A DNA stretch of 64,000 bases from Bifidobacterium breve DSM 20213 = JCM 1192 (GTDB lineage: Bacteria; Actinomycetota; Actinomycetes; Actinomycetales; Bifidobacteriaceae): assembly GCF_001025175.1 (NCBI RefSeq), contig NZ_AP012324.1, positions 1,178,001 through 1,242,000 of the forward strand, given 5' to 3'. Numbering within the stretch: the stretch's first letter is position 1; each line of letters begins with the position of its first letter. Positions 18,667 through 26,782 of this stretch are shown here, one piece after another. The translations under genes and the position numbers were made by a program. Under the pieces are notes generated by a model. The model saw nothing but the letters and a program-made list of their open reading frames with translations. It was not told the DNA's origin and made no database searches.

Positions 18667-18952
18667 CGCAAGCGCAACATCGTGTCAAGTAATCGCATGA
18701 TAGCAGGTTTTGTCCGGCTGCGACCGTGGCCACGATGAGCGGCATGGGACATGATGACATGACCGGGGCTGCGGCGCGGTCGATCCGTATCGCCCGTATT
18801 GGACAATGATCCGTTCGCCCTGGATGCGATGTGCGCGATGATCTCGGCCGTATCCAAGGACTTCCATGTCATGCGGGGGCACGGGTTCGCCCGCAGTGGC
18901 GATCGAGCATTGCCATAACCCGCATACCAGGCCGGATGCACTGGTGTTGGAT
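18667..18952. repeat. 286-bp direct repeat, copy B
   Basis: Partner of 16470-16755. It forms the 5' part of the longer response-regulator pseudogene below and carries the same two frame-breaking insertions. Confidence 0.85.
18682..18703 (-). promoter_or_regulatory. Dispersed palindrome, site 2
   Basis: Same sequence as site 1, carried within repeat copy B; upstream of the small open frame at 18440-18568 on the minus strand. Confidence 0.5.
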
Positions 18953-19173
18953 ATGGCGTTGTGGGGGGAAAAAAAAACACGGGCGCTGACGTGTGCCGGC
19001 GCATCCGTCGCAGGAGCGGCGGGACGGGCAGCGTGTTCACGTACGTGCACCGCGTGGCCGACAAGCTGGGAGTCGCCAGCCGCAAGGAGGTGCTGGACGC
19101 ATGCGCCAGATACGATCTGCTCTGCCCCGGCTTTCCGACCGGCTTGGCCTGCGGCATGCCGGGCATCCGGTGA
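18735..19173 (+). pseudogene. LuxR-type response regulator, decayed
   Basis: Receiver-domain pieces are readable in shifting frames: DNDPFALDAMCAMISAVSKD, GTGSPAVAIEHC, LVLDMAL (phosphoacceptor Asp) and GADVCRRIRRRSG. They then jump directly to the last part of the LuxR helix-turn-helix, GSVFTYVHRVADKLGVASRK ... ACARYDLL. About 100 residues between are deleted, and at least three frameshifts are seen, one in a G6A8 tract near 18965. Best match in the window is the intact regulator at 20713-21408. Confidence 0.85.
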
Positions 19174-19605
19174 TCGCGGCGTCCTGCGCCGTATTGTCCG
19201 TGGCGGTGCTCGCGGAGTACGTGTTCTCGATGGCGGCACGGGTCCCCGGCACCGCGACCGTGCGCGATATCATGTTGGCTCTGGCTGTGCTTGCCGGCCT
19301 GGTCGGCGGCATGTTCCGCCCGGACCGGTTCCTGTGGCCGGCGCTTGTCACGGGCGTAATCCTCATGCTGGATGTCCCGATGGTCACGCCGGGACCGACG
19401 GCATGCCCGCCGACGAACACGAATACCAGCAACAGCTCGACGAATTGCGCGACGCCGCCAGCCGGGCCATGGGCCACACGCACGAGGTCATCGACTCGCT
19501 CGAAGAACACACACCAGCGCAAGCCAGCCGGACACCGAACAAGCCCACTGGCAGCTGGAGGCCGTCATTCCCTTTACCGGCGTGTTACAGACAATGGAAT
19601 GGTGA
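19101..19605 (+). pseudogene. Histidine kinase, decayed, partner of the regulator remnant
   Basis: It starts MRQIRSALPRLSDRLG, overlapping the regulator end just as the intact pair does (MRPIRSALNR at 20737). A membrane region follows (VIAASCAVLSVAVLAEYVFS, DIMLALAVLAGLVGGMF), then in another frame DEHEYQQQLDELRDAASRAM and HTHEVIDSLEEH. It ends with the last strand of the ATPase domain (QAHWQLEAVIPFTG). The ATPase core and the phospho-His region are deleted. It ends tail-to-tail with the intact kinase, overlapping its stop. Confidence 0.8.
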
Positions 19606-20737
19606 TGTTCGCGTTCCAGTTGTCGGAATCATCGGTGATGTCGAACGTCCCGGACATGGATTCGATAACGGTTCGGTATCTCTTGAGGCCGCTGCCGAGT
19701 CCGAGCCGTACCGCTTCGTCCTTTAGTACGTCGCTTGCCGAAATGATGACGTGCCGCCGGTCGAAGGAGATCGTGACGGCGTACCATTCGTGCGGGGCGG
19801 CGTGCTTGGCGATGTTCGCGTACAGTTCGTTGAGCAGTCCTTCGAGAAGGTCGAGGATGTCGTCCGCCAGTGGATGGTCGAACGTCCCGAGGATGTCGTC
19901 ACCTTGGAATCCGAGGCCGCCAAGGCGACGTCGTTGCGATTGAATGATGCCGTCAAGCCGTTCACGCTGCTGTTCGATTTTCCTGTCGGTTTTGTCGTCG
20001 TTATTTGTTTTGACGATGCGGCTGCGATCGTCTGGTTTGTCGGTGCGTTCAAGTTGTCGTATCACCTGGTGGGTGTGGTCGAGCGCCATTTCGGCGATGG
20101 CGCGCAGATCGGTGAGTTGGCGCTGATATTGCTCCCGATCGGCGGGGCAATCACTGCGGCTTGCCTGGTCGATGCGCAGGATCATGTAGGCGAGGTCGTT
20201 GCTGATGGTGTCGTGCAGGTGACGCGCCGTGTGTTCGCGGTCGAGTCGTTGCCTGAGTGTCGCGGTCGCCTGCCGTTGGGCGAACAGCAGGTTGAGACTG
20301 AACCCCAGCGACAATGGGCATAGGCACATGATGATCATGCCTACGATGTTCGACGAGGTGAGGTTGTTCTGCATGTTGTTCGCGGCGAGGGCGGCGAGGG
20401 CCGCCAGTGCGGAAGCGGCTCCAAGGCGGGGTTTGACGAACGAGAGGACCGCTATGGAGGTCAGTGCGGCGATCATGATGGTCGTCAACGGCGAGAACAG
20501 CCACAGCAACGCGTATCCTGAGACCGCGAACAGCAGACAGGCGGCCCATACCGGTGCCGCTCCGAGCATGGCGCACAGGACGGCGACGAGCAGCGATATG
20601 CGTATGGTCGACCATGACAGCAGGTTCTGGGATGAGTACACGCCCATCTCTACGGGGATCGCCACTGCGAGGACCAGCCCCGCGGCCAGTATGGCTGGGT
20701 GGTGTATACGGTTCAGAGCAGATCGTATCGGGCGCAT
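19574..20737 (-). CDS. Sensor histidine kinase, HisKA_3 (NarL-type) class
   Basis: 387 residues. The start ATG 20737 overlaps the end of the regulator gene by 25 bp. Several membrane segments occupy residues 15-155; then the dimerisation box ARHLHDTISNDLAYM with phospho-acceptor H175, a long linker, and a short HATPase domain (ELYANIAKHA N-box, IISASD, LGLGSGLKRYRTVIESMSG G-box). There is no sizeable extracytoplasmic sensor domain, as in intramembrane-sensing kinases. It presumably phosphorylates the regulator at 20713-21408 and so controls the divergent exporter operon. Confidence 0.9.
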   Translation of the reverse strand: MRPIRSALNRIHHPAILAAGLVLAVAIPVEMGVYSSQNLLSWSTIRISLLVAVLCAMLGAAPVWAACLLFAVSGYALLWLFSPLTTIMIAALTSIAVLSFVKPRLGAASALAALAALAANNMQNNLTSSNIVGMIIMCLCPLSLGFSLNLLFAQRQATATLRQRLDREHTARHLHDTISNDLAYMILRIDQASRSDCPADREQYQRQLTDLRAIAEMALDHTHQVIRQLERTDKPDDRSRIVKTNNDDKTDRKIEQQRERLDGIIQSQRRRLGGLGFQGDDILGTFDHPLADDILDLLEGLLNELYANIAKHAAPHEWYAVTISFDRRHVIISASDVLKDEAVRLGLGSGLKRYRTVIESMSGTFDITDDSDNWNANITIPLSVTRR

Positions 20738-21408
20738 ATGGCGAGGGCCTCCTTGCGGTCGGCGGCATGGAGCTTGCGGCATGCCCTGTTGACGTAGGTG
20801 AAGACGCTGCCCTTGCTGACATTCAGGAGCGCGGCTATCTCGTCGGTGGATGATCCATGCGCGTAGAGGCGCAGTACGTCCCGTTCCCTGGAGGACAGCG
20901 ATGGCTTGTCGTTTTCCGGCAGCCGGCCCTCGGTCGCGTGTCCTTCGTTGAGTTTGCGATTGGCTTCCCGTGCGGTGGGGAATCCGGTGCCGGGGACGGG
21001 CTCGCCCTGTGCCGCGCATCGTATGGCCTGCGGGAGCTCTTTGACGATGTCATCTTTGGCTATCAGGCATTGTGCGCCCGCCTCGACCGCGTCTTGCCGA
21101 TATGGATCAAGGTCATAGGAGGTGACGCACACCAAGCCGATCGTCGGAGTGCGCCGACGGATTCTGGCGCATATGTCCGCGCCGGTGATGCCTCCCAAGG
21201 CCATGTCGACGACCAGCACGTCGGGTCGCGCGCCGTGGGTCATGCAGCGCTGCAATGCCATCGCCGGGGACGTGGTGCTCCAGATGATGTGGAACCGCGG
21301 GGAGAGACGGCTCGTCATCACGGCTATGGCGTTGAGGGCGAGCGAATCGTTGTCCAGCACCCCGATGGAGATGGTATGCGAGTCCGATAGGTCTGTCATG
21401 CCGCCCAT
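20713..21408 (-). CDS. LuxR/NarL-family response regulator
   Basis: 231 residues from the ATG at 21408; an ATG three codons later (21399) is an alternative. Receiver domain with acidic pair in IGVLDNDS (D19, D21), phospho-acceptor D68 in VLVVDMALGG, and conserved T/S and K (CVTSYD, CLIAKDD). The DNA-binding domain is LSSRERDVLRLYAHGSSTDE ... SKGSVFTYVNRACRKLHAAD. It is translationally coupled to its kinase. A perfect 18-bp palindrome at 21442-21459 lies between this gene and the divergent lipoprotein/exporter operon and is a candidate binding site. Confidence 0.92.
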   Translation of the reverse strand: MGGMTDLSDSHTISIGVLDNDSLALNAIAVMTSRLSPRFHIIWSTTSPAMALQRCMTHGARPDVLVVDMALGGITGADICARIRRRTPTIGLVCVTSYDLDPYRQDAVEAGAQCLIAKDDIVKELPQAIRCAAQGEPVPGTGFPTAREANRKLNEGHATEGRLPENDKPSLSSRERDVLRLYAHGSSTDEIAALLNVSKGSVFTYVNRACRKLHAADRKEALAICARYDLL

Positions 21409-21440
21409 CGTATGCGCATCCCATGCTCCTCGACGTATCG

Positions 21441-21460
21441 TTGTCATGCGCGCGCATGAC
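21441..21460. promoter_or_regulatory. Perfect palindrome in the divergent intergenic region
   Basis: TGTCATGCG directly abuts CGCATGACA (21442-21459). These half-sites match the dispersed palindrome except that the 2-bp spacer is absent. It is 34 bp upstream of the regulator start and about 77 bp upstream of the lipoprotein start, so it could serve both. Confidence 0.65.
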
Positions 21461-21536
21461 AGTCTTTTGCTCCCGGATCGCCGTCTGTGGGCTAATGGTT
21501 GGCGACAGTTGTGCAATCGTCCGAAGGAGCATGATG

Positions 21537-22049
21537 ATGAAATCGGGAACACGACGCAGGGCCGCCATTCTGACCGCAGTGATGCTGCTGTCCGGTTGCG
21601 GGACGACTCCGAACGGCGGCACCTCGGGAAGTGGCGGCATGCTGACCTGGCAGCAGGCGAACGAGGAATACAAGGCGACCGTCGAGGATTTCCCCTTTGA
21701 ACTGATGAACGGCGATGCGTTTCCAGCGAATATACCCAAGGCGCAGGCCGCGTCCTCGCTGTATGCCAAGGGAAGTGGGGAAGGACAGGCGTATGTCTAC
21801 TGGCAGTGCTCGGTGGAACGCGACATTCTCGACAACAGCCAGACCAACGCGGAAGCAGCCCGAGGCGCCCTCCAGCAGCTGCGCAAGCTGCTGGATACCG
21901 ACTGGTTCAAGAACTACTACGAGGACAAGGATGGCATATACGAGAACGATGTGATCGGCAAATCCGAACTCGGCGACTATTCGACCATGCGGGACTTCTA
22001 CACCACGGACTGCACATGGTACCGGCATGAGAACGGACTGACGAAATGA
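21537..22049 (+). CDS. Lipoprotein, unknown function (exporter operon)
   Basis: 170 residues. Three consecutive ATGs occur; the third (21537) gives a 7-base spacing from AAGGAG and is preferred. Signal peptide MKSGTRRRAAILTAVMLL with lipobox LSGC (C21), then a Gly/Ser-rich linker and a mature domain rich in aromatic and acidic residues (WQQANEEYKATVEDFPF, WFKNYYEDKDGIYEND). No family recognised. Its stop overlaps the start of the next gene (ATGA), so it is the first gene of the four-gene exporter operon. Confidence 0.8.
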   Translation: MKSGTRRRAAILTAVMLLSGCGTTPNGGTSGSGGMLTWQQANEEYKATVEDFPFELMNGDAFPANIPKAQAASSLYAKGSGEGQAYVYWQCSVERDILDNSQTNAEAARGALQQLRKLLDTDWFKNYYEDKDGIYENDVIGKSELGDYSTMRDFYTTDCTWYRHENGLTK

Positions 22050-22936
22050 ATGCGATCGCACCGTTCAAATGCCTGTTGGCGTGCGTGACGGCCACGACGA
22101 TGTGCGCGATGATGACGGCTTGCTCGCCGTCGCGGACGCCATCGTCCGACGCCTCCTCCACGGCGAAGCGGCCAGCATCCACGGTCGAGGTGCGTAGGGG
22201 CGGCATCACGCCGTTGCCCTCTTCCTCCACCGGCGTGCAGGTGGCTCCTGTGTTCTCGCTTACGACTCCGGCGAAAGGCTGGTTCCACTCCACGACTGAT
22301 CAAGGAGCATACGTGCATGCGGGCGACGTGTTGGGTACCGTCGGCGATCAGCAGGTCACGGCTCCGGTCGACGGCGTGATCGAAACGGTCGCGCAGGACA
22401 ACGACATGGCCGCGGACTATCCGCTGTTCTCGATACGGTATGGCGGCATGAGCGCCAGCGTGGACGCGACCGCGCTGCTGGCGACCATAGACCCGGACCA
22501 GCCGTTGACGGGCCGATTCCAGATCACCGACGCGCAGGGGCCCACGGACTGTGCCGCGGTAGTGAATGACGGCGTCGCCACTCCGCCCTCATCAGCGGAA
22601 GATACGGCCGGATCGGCGACGACTGCGCATGGGACGGAATCGACTCGCACACTGCAATGCCTGTTCCCAAAGGACGTGCAGGCGCGTCCCGGGCAGAACG
22701 CCACCGTGGTACTGACCGCGACGGCGGTCGAGGACGCCTTGATCCTGCCTGTCACCGCAGTCGCCGGCAGGCTCGCCTCCGGCCAGGTCAGCAGGCGTGA
22801 CGGAGATTCGTTCGCCACCGTGAACGTGAAGTTGGGGGCATCGGACGGCACGTCGATCATCATCCTCGACGGTCTCGAGGAAGGTGACATGGTGTCCGCG
22901 ACAGCTCCGAATCTCACACCGGGAGCGCAATCATGA
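22046..22936 (+). CDS. Membrane-fusion-like lipoprotein (MacA/HlyD type)
   Basis: 296 residues. Signal peptide with lipobox MTAC (C26). A biotinyl-lipoyl-like segment follows (GAYVHAGDVLGTVGDQQVTAPVDGVIETVAQ), then beta-rich adaptor sequence and a C-terminal ALILPVTAVAG / DGLEEGDMV region typical of efflux adaptors. There is no long alpha-hairpin, as in Gram-positive adaptors without an outer-membrane partner. Overlaps both neighbours by 4 bp; together with the ATPase and permease it forms a MacAB-like exporter. Confidence 0.82.
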   Translation: MNAIAPFKCLLACVTATTMCAMMTACSPSRTPSSDASSTAKRPASTVEVRRGGITPLPSSSTGVQVAPVFSLTTPAKGWFHSTTDQGAYVHAGDVLGTVGDQQVTAPVDGVIETVAQDNDMAADYPLFSIRYGGMSASVDATALLATIDPDQPLTGRFQITDAQGPTDCAAVVNDGVATPPSSAEDTAGSATTAHGTESTRTLQCLFPKDVQARPGQNATVVLTATAVEDALILPVTAVAGRLASGQVSRRDGDSFATVNVKLGASDGTSIIILDGLEEGDMVSATAPNLTPGAQS

Positions 22937-23613
22937 GCACACTCATCCGGTTGGAACATCTGAGCGCCGAAGTCCGGCTGCCCGACGGCGAACGCCTGAC
23001 GACGGTGGACGATGTCAGCGCATCGTTCGAGAGGGGAACGTCCACCGCCATCATCGGGAAATCAGGATCCGGCAAAACCAGTCTCGCCTCCATCGTCGGG
23101 CTGCTCAACAACGACTATGACGGGACGCTCTCCTATGACGGGCGGGACTGCGCCGCGTGGAACGACGCCGACCGGGCGCGCTTCCGCTGCCGGCATGTCG
23201 GCTTCGTGTTCCAGAACTACTCCCTCATACCGCATCTGAGCGCATGGGAGAACGTGGCACTCCCATTGCAATACCGGGGAGGCATCCCCCTGCGGGTCAT
23301 CAGAAGACGAGCCTCGCGCATGCTGCACACCGTCGGGCTCGGGAGCCGGACGGTGTGCAGCATGCCGTCGCGCCTGTCGGGAGGCGAACAGCAGCGCGTG
23401 GCCATCGCCCGAGCGCTGGTGGGCGATCCCGATCTGCTGATCTGCGACGAGCCAACCGGCGCGCTCGATACCGAAACCGGCGACATGGTCGCCGACATAC
23501 TGTTCCGACATGTTCGTGAACTCGGGGTCACACTCATCCTCGTCACGCACGACCCGCAGCTCGCCGCCCGATGCGAACGCCGACTGACGATCGACAGGGG
23601 GCGACTGTCGTGA
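22933..23613 (+). CDS. ABC transporter ATPase, MacB/LolD type
   Basis: 226 residues. Walker A GKSGSGKTS (42-50), Q-loop VFQNYSLIPHLS, signature LSGGEQQRVAIARAL, Walker B LLICDEPTGALD, and H-loop VTHDPQL. The sequence pattern (DEPTGALD, LIPHLSAWENVALPL) fits the LolD/MacB/FtsE-type exporters. Start ATG overlaps the adaptor stop (ATGA) and the stop overlaps the permease GTG. Confidence 0.93.
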   Translation: MSTLIRLEHLSAEVRLPDGERLTTVDDVSASFERGTSTAIIGKSGSGKTSLASIVGLLNNDYDGTLSYDGRDCAAWNDADRARFRCRHVGFVFQNYSLIPHLSAWENVALPLQYRGGIPLRVIRRRASRMLHTVGLGSRTVCSMPSRLSGGEQQRVAIARALVGDPDLLICDEPTGALDTETGDMVADILFRHVRELGVTLILVTHDPQLAARCERRLTIDRGRLS

Positions 23614-24779
23614 TCCGCATGATCGCCAAGGATCTGCGCATCAACCCGTTGCGTACCAGCCTCACCGCCCTGTCGATGTTCATCGGCATCATCGCCCTCA
23701 TCGCCGGCGTTCTCGTCGGCACGCTCGGACGCGACTATCTGGAAGCAGTCAACGCGCGACTGGGAGGCAAGTCACCCACCTATAGCGCCATCGTCGACGT
23801 GCCATCATCGGTGAACATACAAGTCGTCACGGCTTTGCAGGAACGCCTCGCGCATTTCCGTCCGGGAATCGCATCGGCGCAATATCACCTCAACGACCTC
23901 GCCATATGGGCGTCGTCCGGTGACGGCAACACGGAGATACGCCGCGTCACCATCATCATCATCGACGCCGAACGGACAAGAATCATGCCCGCCCCCATCA
24001 TCGAGGGTACATGGCTGACCGGAGCGGACGAACCCGCCACGCTGGAAACCGCAGTCAACGAAAGCGCCCGCCAATACGTGCATGATGGCACCGTGGCACT
24101 CGCCCGGACAGGAAATCCGCAACAGGTGCCGGCACGGGTGAACGGTGTCATCGCCGACGGGACGGACACACCCACCATCTACGTCAACGCGACCACACTG
24201 CAACGCTACTGGCCGCAAGCCTGGGAACCGGATGGGCTGACCATCCTCGTCCATCCCAATGAAGGCGTGGACGATCAACACGCCAAAACCGTGTTGGACG
24301 ATCTGTTGTTCGACGTCGGGACCGGCAGCATATCGTCATGGAACCGTTCCGACAACGCCGATGATTACGAGCAGGTCATCGGTTTTCTCCAACTCGGCGT
24401 CACCGTCACCGCGATATTACTGTTGTCGGTATCCGCCATCGGCATGATCAACATCGGATTGGCCGGCATCGAGCAACGCTCGCACGAGCTGCTCATCCGC
24501 CGCGCACTGGGCGCGACCAGAGTCAGCATAGCCATACAGGTCATCGGCTCGTCCGTGCTGCTCGGCCTCATCATCGCCTTCGCCGCGGTGCTCATCTCCG
24601 CGGTGCTGGTCTGGGCAATTCCGTGGATGATGCCCGCCGACTCGCCGCTGGAACCGCCCGCATACCCATATACGGCGGCGATGATTGCGGCCTGTGCGTC
24701 CATCGTCACCTCACTTGTCGGCTCTCTTGCCCCGGCCATCAAAGCCATACGGCTGCAACCCGCGCTGGCGTTGCGATGA
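23610..24779 (+). CDS. ABC transporter permease, MacB/FtsX type
   Basis: 389 residues from GTG 23610, which overlaps the ATPase stop by 4 bp; the ATG at 23619 is an alternative. One N-terminal membrane segment (LTALSMFIGIIALIAGVLVG), a large extracytoplasmic domain (about 45-260), then three C-terminal helices with the FtsX signature (GMINIGLAGIEQRSHELLIRR) and SIVTSLVGSLAPAIKAIRLQ. This topology is that of MacB-like mechanotransmission permeases. Last gene of the operon; likely exports or senses an amphipathic compound or peptide. Confidence 0.92.
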   Translation: MIRMIAKDLRINPLRTSLTALSMFIGIIALIAGVLVGTLGRDYLEAVNARLGGKSPTYSAIVDVPSSVNIQVVTALQERLAHFRPGIASAQYHLNDLAIWASSGDGNTEIRRVTIIIIDAERTRIMPAPIIEGTWLTGADEPATLETAVNESARQYVHDGTVALARTGNPQQVPARVNGVIADGTDTPTIYVNATTLQRYWPQAWEPDGLTILVHPNEGVDDQHAKTVLDDLLFDVGTGSISSWNRSDNADDYEQVIGFLQLGVTVTAILLLSVSAIGMINIGLAGIEQRSHELLIRRALGATRVSIAIQVIGSSVLLGLIIAFAAVLISAVLVWAIPWMMPADSPLEPPAYPYTAAMIAACASIVTSLVGSLAPAIKAIRLQPALALR

Positions 24780-24905
24780 ACCAGAAGCCATTCTGGACAA
24801 GCCCGCCGACAGCTGGATGGTCGGCATTCCGATCATCGATTGCATCCGGTAAACAATCCGCCTGCGGGATGTGTACCATGGTCGAGATGCCGCAACCGCA
24901 GAATG

Positions 24906-24934
24906 TTGACTATTAGCATACAAATACATACTAT
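24906..24934 (+). promoter_or_regulatory. Sigma-A-like promoter of the toxin-antitoxin pair
   Basis: TTGACT, 17-bp spacer, TACTAT, in an AT-rich stretch 30 bp before the relB start. The sequence 24780-24905 upstream shows no gene. Confidence 0.65.
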
Positions 24935-24963
24935 TGTCTTACGTAATGATGTTGGAGGTTAAT

Positions 24964-25233
24964 GTGAGCATGGCATCCGTCACAGTCCGCGTGGATGCGG
25001 ACACCAAGCAGAAAGCCGCAAACATAGCCGAGGATCTCGGTCTGGACTTGTCTTCGGTCACCCGCGCCTTCTACAAGCAGATTGTCCGGGAGAGGCGCAT
25101 TCCTCTAAACCTTTCCTATACGACCGTGCCGCCTGAAACCATGGAGGCCCTTGACGAGGCGAAAAACAGGCTCGCCGACGGCAAACCTCGTTTCAACAGT
25201 GCCGATGAGATGTTCGATTCGTTGGGAATCTGA
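24964..25233 (+). CDS. relB: RelB/DinJ-family antitoxin
   Basis: 89 residues from GTG 24964 (5 bp after GGAGG); an in-frame ATG at 24970 is possible. The N-terminal ribbon-helix-helix is visible: ASVTVRVDADTKQKAANIAE ... SSVTRAFYKQIVRERRIPL, where the short beta strand VTVRVD would contact operator DNA. The C-terminal tail (LDEAKNRLADGKPRFNSADE) should wrap the toxin. The stop is 3 bp before the toxin start. The symbol is given at family level only. Confidence 0.88.
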   Translation: MSMASVTVRVDADTKQKAANIAEDLGLDLSSVTRAFYKQIVRERRIPLNLSYTTVPPETMEALDEAKNRLADGKPRFNSADEMFDSLGI

Positions 25234-25236
25234 TCA

Positions 25237-25530
25237 ATGCTCAAACCGGATTACACAGCGGCATTCCAGCGAGATATCAAGAAACTCAAACGCAAGCACG
25301 CTGATTTACGCCCGCTGAAAGAAGTCATTCGTCTGGTGCTTGAGGACACGGCGGACTCCAAGGAAGCATTGAGGCGTAGGCATCGCGCCCACACACTTAC
25401 CGGTGATCTAAACGGCGTACTGGAATGCCACATCGGCAATGCCGGCGACTGGCTGCTTCTATGGATTCGCGATGATGGTACCGCCATGTTCATGCGAACC
25501 GGCAGCCATGACGAACTGTTGGGCAGATAG
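25237..25530 (+). CDS. yafQ: YafQ-family mRNA interferase toxin
   Basis: 97 residues; RelE/ParE-fold toxin of the YafQ branch. Features: basic N-terminus (AFQRDIKKLKRKHADLRPL), HTLTGDLNGVLECHI, DWLLLWIRDDG, and the C-terminal MRTGSHDELLGR, where the RTGSH histidine is the likely catalytic residue. Cleaves ribosome-bound mRNA in characterised relatives. Immediately after its stop, convergent on the minus strand, is a scrap of a response-regulator 3' end, matching the arrangement at 35905-35955. Confidence 0.88.
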   Translation: MLKPDYTAAFQRDIKKLKRKHADLRPLKEVIRLVLEDTADSKEALRRRHRAHTLTGDLNGVLECHIGNAGDWLLLWIRDDGTAMFMRTGSHDELLGR

Positions 25531-25535
25531 CGGGT

Positions 25536-25577
25536 TTACAGCCTGCTTTGAACCAGCCGATGGCGATTTGAGTGCGG
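25536..25577 (-). pseudogene. 3' scrap of a NarL-type response regulator
   Basis: On the minus strand it encodes RTQIAIGWFKAG, the last residues of the regulator at 35955-36623; about 35 nucleotides are identical. It is joined directly to the kinase fragment that follows. Confidence 0.8.
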
Positions 25578-26001
25578 CAGCCGGCCGTGCCCGCAGAAGT
25601 CGGCATCGCCGCGCAGCGTGCCGGTCTGCAATCGCTGATCGATGAGGAGGAGTCCAGACTCGAAGCCCCGGGATTCACCGGCGACAACCTGCTCGCCGAA
25701 CCACACCGGCCGCTCACGCCGGAGACCATGCGACTGCTGTCGGGCCTGCTGGCGGAACTGTACGCGAACATCGCCAAACACACAGATCCGGGCGAATTGG
25801 TGCGCCATCTGCGTCACCTTCGACACGGACGCCATTCATATCTCCGCCAGCGACACCACCACACCCGCCGACATGGGACTCGGCCTGGGCAGCGGCCTCG
25901 ACCGCTACCGGACCATCATCGAAACACGCGGCGGCACCTTCCAAACCCGCGCCGGACAAGCCCACTGGCAGCTGGATGTCAGCATTCCTGCCAAGAACTA
26001 G
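25572..26001 (+). pseudogene. Histidine-kinase C-terminal fragment, frameshifted
   Basis: Homologous to the ATPase part of the kinase at 19574-20737. LQSLIDEEESRLEAPGFTGD, LLSGLLAELYANIAKH (N-box), then after a frameshift near 25800 HISASDTTTPADMGLGLGSG, LDRYRTIIETRGGTF and the terminal QAHWQLDVSIPAKN. The membrane and phospho-acceptor parts are missing. The gap 26002-26197 that follows has no recognisable gene. Confidence 0.82.
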
Positions 26002-26197
26002 CCAGGCTTGGGACTCGGTAATGCACGCGCGCAACGATTTCTTCTGTGAGTTTCTGTTCTTCTACACAACTTAATCCGATATGCCTTCCGGGCGTGTCGT
26101 TGCTCGTGTCGTGAACCGTCGGTTTGTTTCTAGCTACATACATCAATGAACGTTTGTTTACGATGTGCCGTGGAAGGAGCCGCATACGCAGGATGAC

Positions 26198-26749
26198 ATG
26201 ACCTCGCCCGGTGGGGCGGCGATGTGCGACGAGGATCTGCTCGTGCGGGTCGCCTCCGGGGACGAACGCGCCTTCGAGACCCTGTATGGGCGTCACGCTG
26301 CGGCGGTGCGGGCGTTCGTGCGCGTGCGCGTGCCGGATGCCGGCACGGCCGAGGAGGTGTGCGCCGACGTGTGGCTGGGCTGCTGGCGGTCGGCGAGGGC
26401 GTTCCGTGGTGATGCGAAGGTGCTGTCCTGGCTGCTGGGCATCGCGAAACGGCAGATCTACATGCGCGTGCGGCGCGTACGCCCGAATGTGACCGCGTTG
26501 GACGATGCGCCCGAACCGCGTGACGATGGACCGAGTCCGGAGACGGCCGTGCTGTCCGAAGTGGGCGTGGATGATCTGATGGCGTTGTTGCGCCGGCTGC
26601 CCGTAGAACTGGTGGAGACGGCCACGTTGGCGTGGCTGCACGGCCTGTCGTACCGGCAGATCGCCGATTTGTCGGACGTGCCGGAAGGCACGGTCAAATC
26701 CCGTATCTCGCGTGCGCGCCGTCTGCTGCGCGCGCAACTCGACCGCTAA
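26198..26749 (+). CDS. ECF RNA polymerase sigma factor
   Basis: 183 residues from ATG 26198; a GTG at 26165 would add 11 residues. Region 2: FETLYGRHAAAVRAFVRVRV, EEVCADVWLGCWRSARAF and VLSWLLGIAKRQIYMRVRR. Region 4: LPVELVETATLAWLHGLSYR and PEGTVKSRISRARRLLRAQL. It heads a plus-strand cluster of a membrane protein (probable anti-sigma), two further membrane proteins, an ABC ATPase and a lipoprotein, so it probably controls them in response to an envelope signal. Confidence 0.92.
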   Translation: MTSPGGAAMCDEDLLVRVASGDERAFETLYGRHAAAVRAFVRVRVPDAGTAEEVCADVWLGCWRSARAFRGDAKVLSWLLGIAKRQIYMRVRRVRPNVTALDDAPEPRDDGPSPETAVLSEVGVDDLMALLRRLPVELVETATLAWLHGLSYRQIADLSDVPEGTVKSRISRARRLLRAQLDR

Positions 26750-26782
26750 AACGATGCGGATGGAAAGGAACGGTGAATCCTG

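Noticed and set aside
21537-24779. A Bce-type bacitracin module
   Set aside because: The permease has the 4-helix MacB layout and an adaptor lipoprotein is present, while BceB permeases have ten helices; MacAB-like fits better.
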